A stretch of 36,642 bases of DNA from QYQD01 sp040755415 (GTDB lineage: Bacteria; Desulfobacterota; QYQD01), in assembly GCA_040755415.1 (NCBI GenBank), contig JBFMAZ010000030.1, positions 1 through 36,642 of the forward strand. The letters are read 5' to 3'. Positions 33,533 through 36,642 of this stretch are shown in pieces. The notes under the pieces are model-generated. The model saw only the letters and a list, made by a program, of their open reading frames with translations. It was not told the DNA's origin and did no database searches. A program made the translations under genes and the position numbers. Numbering within the stretch: position 1 is the first letter of the stretch; the number at the start of each line of letters is the position of its first letter.

Positions 33533-34793
33533 ATGTCTATCGGCTACAATATTGTAAGTCCGACCTCCCCTTCCTACCGTTCAAATGCAAATTATGTGTG
33601 GACCCTGGTAGTCGCCGCCCTGGTGTTTTTTATGCAGGCCGGGTTCGCCATGGTGGAGACCCGGTTTACCCGGGCTAAGAATGCCGTAAATATTTTAATG
33701 AAGAATCTGATGGATTTTTGTATGGGATCCATCGCTTATTGGGCCATTGGTTTTGGCCTGATGTTTGGGGTAACCACGACCGGCTGGTTTGGCACCTCGG
33801 GTTTTTTGCTGAGTGATTTCGTACCTGGCAAAGATCCCTGGGTCTTAGCCTTCTGGATGTTCCAGGTCGTTTTTGCGGCTACTGCGGCCACGATCGTTTC
33901 GGGAGCCATGGCTGAACGGACCAAGTTTTCGGCGTACCTGGTTTACAGTGTCATCGTCAGTGCATTTATCTATCCCATATTCGGGAGTTGGGCCTGGGGC
34001 GGCCTTTTCCACGGAGGGGGGCTGGTTGGAAAAACTGGGGTTCATTGACTTCGCCGGTTCGACGGTAGTGCACTCCATGGGTGGATGGCTTTCGCTCGCC
34101 GGGGCTATGGTGCTTGGCCCGCGTATCGGGAAATATACCCCTGAGGGCAAGGTCAATGCCATTCCCGGCCATAACATTCCCCTGGCGGCCCTCGGTGTCT
34201 TTATCCTGTGGCTGGGGTGGTTTGGGTTCAGTCCAGGTTCGACAACGGCGGCTAATACAGATATTGCCCTTATCTTCGTCAACACCAACCTTGCGGCTGC
34301 GGCCGGCGGTCTCCTGGCTATGGTAACCGCCTGGATGAAGTTTGGTAAACCTGACGTGGGCATGAGTCTAAACGGGGTGCTGGCCGGGCTGGTGGCCATT
34401 ACCAGCCCCTGCGCCATCGTTACTCCTTTGAGTGCGATCATTATTGGAGCAGTTGGCGGCGTTCTGGTGGTATTTGCCGTCCTGTTTTTCGACCGCATAA
34501 AGATAGACGATCCGGTCGGTGCCATATCCGTACACGGCGTCAACGGGGCCTGGGGGACGCTCGCCGCAGGGATCTTCAACATCGGCGGAACGTCGGCAAA
34601 GTTAATCGGCGTGCAGCTTCTGGGCATCGGCGCGGCCTTCATCTGGGCCTTTGGTACGGGCCTGATCCTGTTCAAGGTGATCGAGAAGACCATCGGACTC
34701 CGGGTGACCTCTGAGGAGGAGATGGGGGGCCTTGATTTCGGTGAGCACGGTGCCACGGCCTATCCGAACTTCCAGATCTTGATTAAGAGATAA
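33533..34793 (+). pseudogene. amt: Ammonium transporter, frameshifted and without native start
   Basis: Two frames together encode a nearly complete Amt channel: VWTLVVAALVFFMQAGFAMVETRFTRAKNAVNILMKNLMDF in the first, then WLEKLGFIDFAGSTVVHSMGG and VHGVNGAWGTLAAGIF in the second. These include both pore histidines (VVHS, SVHG). The break is a G6 run at 34016-34021. With five Gs the frame reads HGGGWLEKLGF straight through. The ATG at 33533 has no ribosome site, and hydrophobic coding continues upstream in frame (LLPRLAPVLVTAFTAMS) without a start, so the 5' end is lost too. If the shift is a sequencing error, this would still be start-less. Confidence 0.88.
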
Positions 34794-34829
34794 TTTGGTA
34801 TCCAACAAAAAAACTTAAGGAGGAAGACG

Positions 34830-35556
34830 ATGGGGAAAGATTCGCGTTACCTGAAACATTTTCCAGCGATTATTGTAGGTCTAGTTTTGAGTGCAGTTAT
34901 TATTCTACCGGCTATGGCGGAAGAGGACAGGCCCTCTGCCGACCTCTCGGTTTCCATTCTAAGCGATTATATCTGGCGGGGGGCAGGAATTGAGCCGGGA
35001 TAGCATTGTCATCCAGCCGTCCATGACCGTTGGCTACAAAGGTTTTTTTGCCAACCTATGGGGCAATCTGGACACCGATCCCTATGTGGCGGCTGGGAAT
35101 AGTCCGTCCAACTGGAATGAGACTGACCTTACACTCTCCTATAGCAGGGGCTTTGGTCCTTTGAACATAAGTGGAGGCTACATCTATTATGGCCTGGACG
35201 GCGCCGATGATTCTCAGGAGATTTTTCTGGGTTTAGGTATTAATACGCTGCTGTCCCCCTCGCTTACTGTCTACAAGGAGATCAACAGCTATATGCACTG
35301 GTATGTTCTTCTTGGCATCTCCCATTCTTTTAAGATCACCAAGGCTGTCTCCCTGGACCTTGCTGCCTCGGCGAGCTACCTGAAGAGCGAAGACGCCGAC
35401 GACTACCCGGAGATTAACGATCAAGGAGCAGCTACGGGCGACAAGTTTAATAACTTCCACGATGGCGTGATCTCTGTCAATATATCTCCTTTCAGAGTCT
35501 TTCCCACCCAACTCTTCTCATTCCAATCTCCAGAAATTTTTAGGCCGCAGGTATAG
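34830..35556 (+). pseudogene. TorF-type outer-membrane porin, frameshifted
   Basis: ATG 34830 follows AAGGAGGAAGACG. A signal peptide (IIVGLVLSAVIILPAMA) leads to ADLSVSILSDYIWRG, the typical start of TorF-family putative porins. A G6 run at 34978-34983 then shifts the frame. With five Gs it continues QELSRDSIVIQPSMTVGYKGFFANLWGNL and further beta strands (NETDLTLSYSRGFGPLNISGGYIYYG). The C-terminus (FPTQLFSFQSPEIFRPQV) does not look like the usual last aromatic strand, so the 3' end may also be lost. Such porins accompany ammonium transporters and PII genes in related bacteria. No glnK is present here. Confidence 0.8.
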
Positions 35557-35668
35557 ACGTAATGACATATGAAGATGTGACCCCCTGCCCATTCCCAGAA
35601 AGGACTTGACACTTCCGTCCTATTTATTATAGTCAGCCCCGTTTGACTGCTATTTTGAAAAATGTTAC

Positions 35669-36556
35669 ATGATGGATGACTTGTATTACTGGATGGCCCT
35701 CCACCTGATTCCGGGGATTGGAGGTGTCACCTACCGGCAGCTTATCAAGGTTTTTGGTACACCTGAAGAAGTATTCAAGGCCAAAGAAACTGAGCTTACG
35801 GCAATAAAAGGAATTCGGTCGGCGACCATGGAGGCTATACGTAAATTCGCCTCTAAAGAACGTGCTGCCCAGGAACTAAAATTACTACGTAAATATGGGA
35901 TAAAGATAATCACCTTTCAGGATGAGGTATATCCTCAAAATCTGGCAAATATCTATGATGCACCGGCCTTACTTTACGTTAAAGGGAACTTGGACGAGGC
36001 CGACAATTTCAGCGTGGCCGTAGTCGGATCACGTCATGCCACCTATTATGGTCAGAGGGCGGCGGAAGGGCTCTGCCGCTCTCTGGCCGGCCATGGCCTG
36101 ACCATCGTGAGCGGCATGGCGCGCGGCATCGACACGGCTGCCCATCTGGGCGCCCTCGCGGGTAAGGGCCGAACCATAGCGGTACTGGGTTCAGGACTGG
36201 ACATCGTCTATCCCGAGGAAAACAAGGGTCTATACCACCGTATAACTGAAAACGGGGCGGTTATATCCGAATATCCCCTGAGCACGCCTCCTGAGCCCAA
36301 AAATTTCCCGATCCGTAACCGGATTATCAGTGGCCTGGCCCTGGGTACGGTTATCGTGGAGGCCACCGGGAAAAGCGGCTCTTTAATAACCGCCAATTTC
36401 GCCCTTGAGCAGGGGCGTGAGGTCTTTGCCGTGCCCGGGAGCATAAACTCGCTCCGGAGCAGTGGAACACATAAACTCATTAAGCAGGGGGCAAAACTCG
36501 TTGAATCTGCCGGGGACATAGTGTGCGCTGGGCAGCGCACTGATCAGGAGGGTTAA
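35669..36556 (+). CDS. dprA: DNA-processing protein DprA, short C-terminus
   Basis: The protein has 295 residues. The Rossmann-like core shows VAVVGSRHATYYG, VSGMARGIDTAAHLGAL, TIAVLGSGLDIVYPEEN, SEYPLSTPPEPKNFPIRNRIISGLA and EATGKSGSLITANFALEQGREVFAVPGS, all diagnostic for DprA/Smf, which loads RecA on incoming single-stranded DNA. The N-terminal helices (LHLIPGIGGVTYRQLI) form the SAM-like region. The protein ends soon after GTHKLIKQGAKLVESAGDIV. The usual C-terminal winged helix (about 60 residues) is absent. I cannot find it in another frame in the last 86 bases. Whether truncation or a natural short form cannot be told. Confidence 0.93.
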   Translation: MMDDLYYWMALHLIPGIGGVTYRQLIKVFGTPEEVFKAKETELTAIKGIRSATMEAIRKFASKERAAQELKLLRKYGIKIITFQDEVYPQNLANIYDAPALLYVKGNLDEADNFSVAVVGSRHATYYGQRAAEGLCRSLAGHGLTIVSGMARGIDTAAHLGALAGKGRTIAVLGSGLDIVYPEENKGLYHRITENGAVISEYPLSTPPEPKNFPIRNRIISGLALGTVIVEATGKSGSLITANFALEQGREVFAVPGSINSLRSSGTHKLIKQGAKLVESAGDIVCAGQRTDQEG

Positions 36557-36642
36557 AGTCCCTCTGGCTCTCAGATGAGGGGAGCTATATCCAAAGGCGG
36601 GGGTAATTCCTCGCTGGCCGAGGCAGTAGTCTCGGAAGGCAG

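Noticed and set aside
33481..33678. 65-codon plus-strand ORF before amt
   Set aside because: It overlaps the amt coding frame out of phase and has no recognisable content.
36557..36642. Missing DprA domain or a new gene at the window end
   Set aside because: None of the frames I read matches a winged helix, and the stretch is too short to judge.

Overview
The window looks like a chromosomal contig from a Gram-negative anaerobe, most likely a deltaproteobacterium-type lineage (Desulfobacterota). This is inferred from the gene mix: LolA, an FtsK-type translocase, a split ferredoxin-containing glutamate synthase, several sigma-54 activators with visible -24/-12 promoters, a NifX/orange-protein-like gene, and abundant small dispersed inverted repeats. 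No rRNA, plasmid or phage backbone is visible.

Layout. 1-1840: a MITE-like repeat, a HEPN-like gene cut short, and a REP-type tyrosine transposase (RAYT) flanked by matching inverted 26-base ends. 1859-6571: housekeeping genes (TtcA-like PP-loop protein, FtsK, LolA, NadA). 6572-7622: no long gene, but a leftward unit of three very small ORFs with a promoter, good ribosome sites and a hairpin. 7623-10052: PilZ, MinD/FlhG-like ATPase and HDOD proteins, a probable signalling group. 10274-19507: a nitrogen-assimilation block, with a GAF-ANTAR regulator, glnA behind a sigma-54 promoter, a convergent NifA-like activator, and a five-gene split glutamate synthase operon (FMN domain, ferredoxin, FAD oxidoreductase, amidotransferase, GXGXG domain). 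19744-21341: a small membrane protein, a zinc-ribbon gene killed by a nonsense codon and a 161-base MITE with a 9-base target duplication, and a YkgJ-type protein. 21589-27396: tRNA-Leu, tig, clpP, clpX and lon as one protein-quality-control operon. 27431-27722: tRNA-Val and tRNA-Asp with promoter and terminator. 27754-29846: a NifX/orange-protein-like gene behind a near-perfect sigma-54 promoter, next to its probable PAS-type activator. 30393-31058: a class I amidotransferase. 31059-35556: a gene graveyard (nadE start fragment, internally deleted NifA paralogue, BrnT/BrnA remnant, DUF4143 ATPase fragment, frameshifted ammonium transporter, frameshifted porin). 35669-36556: DprA.

The window ties ammonia assimilation (GS, GOGAT, a broken Amt) to sigma-54 control. 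It also shows unusually clear scars of small mobile repeats. Four single-base insertions, each an extra G on the + strand, cluster in 32.3-35.0 kb while the other 30 kb is frame-clean. This should be checked against reads before biological conclusions are drawn from that part.
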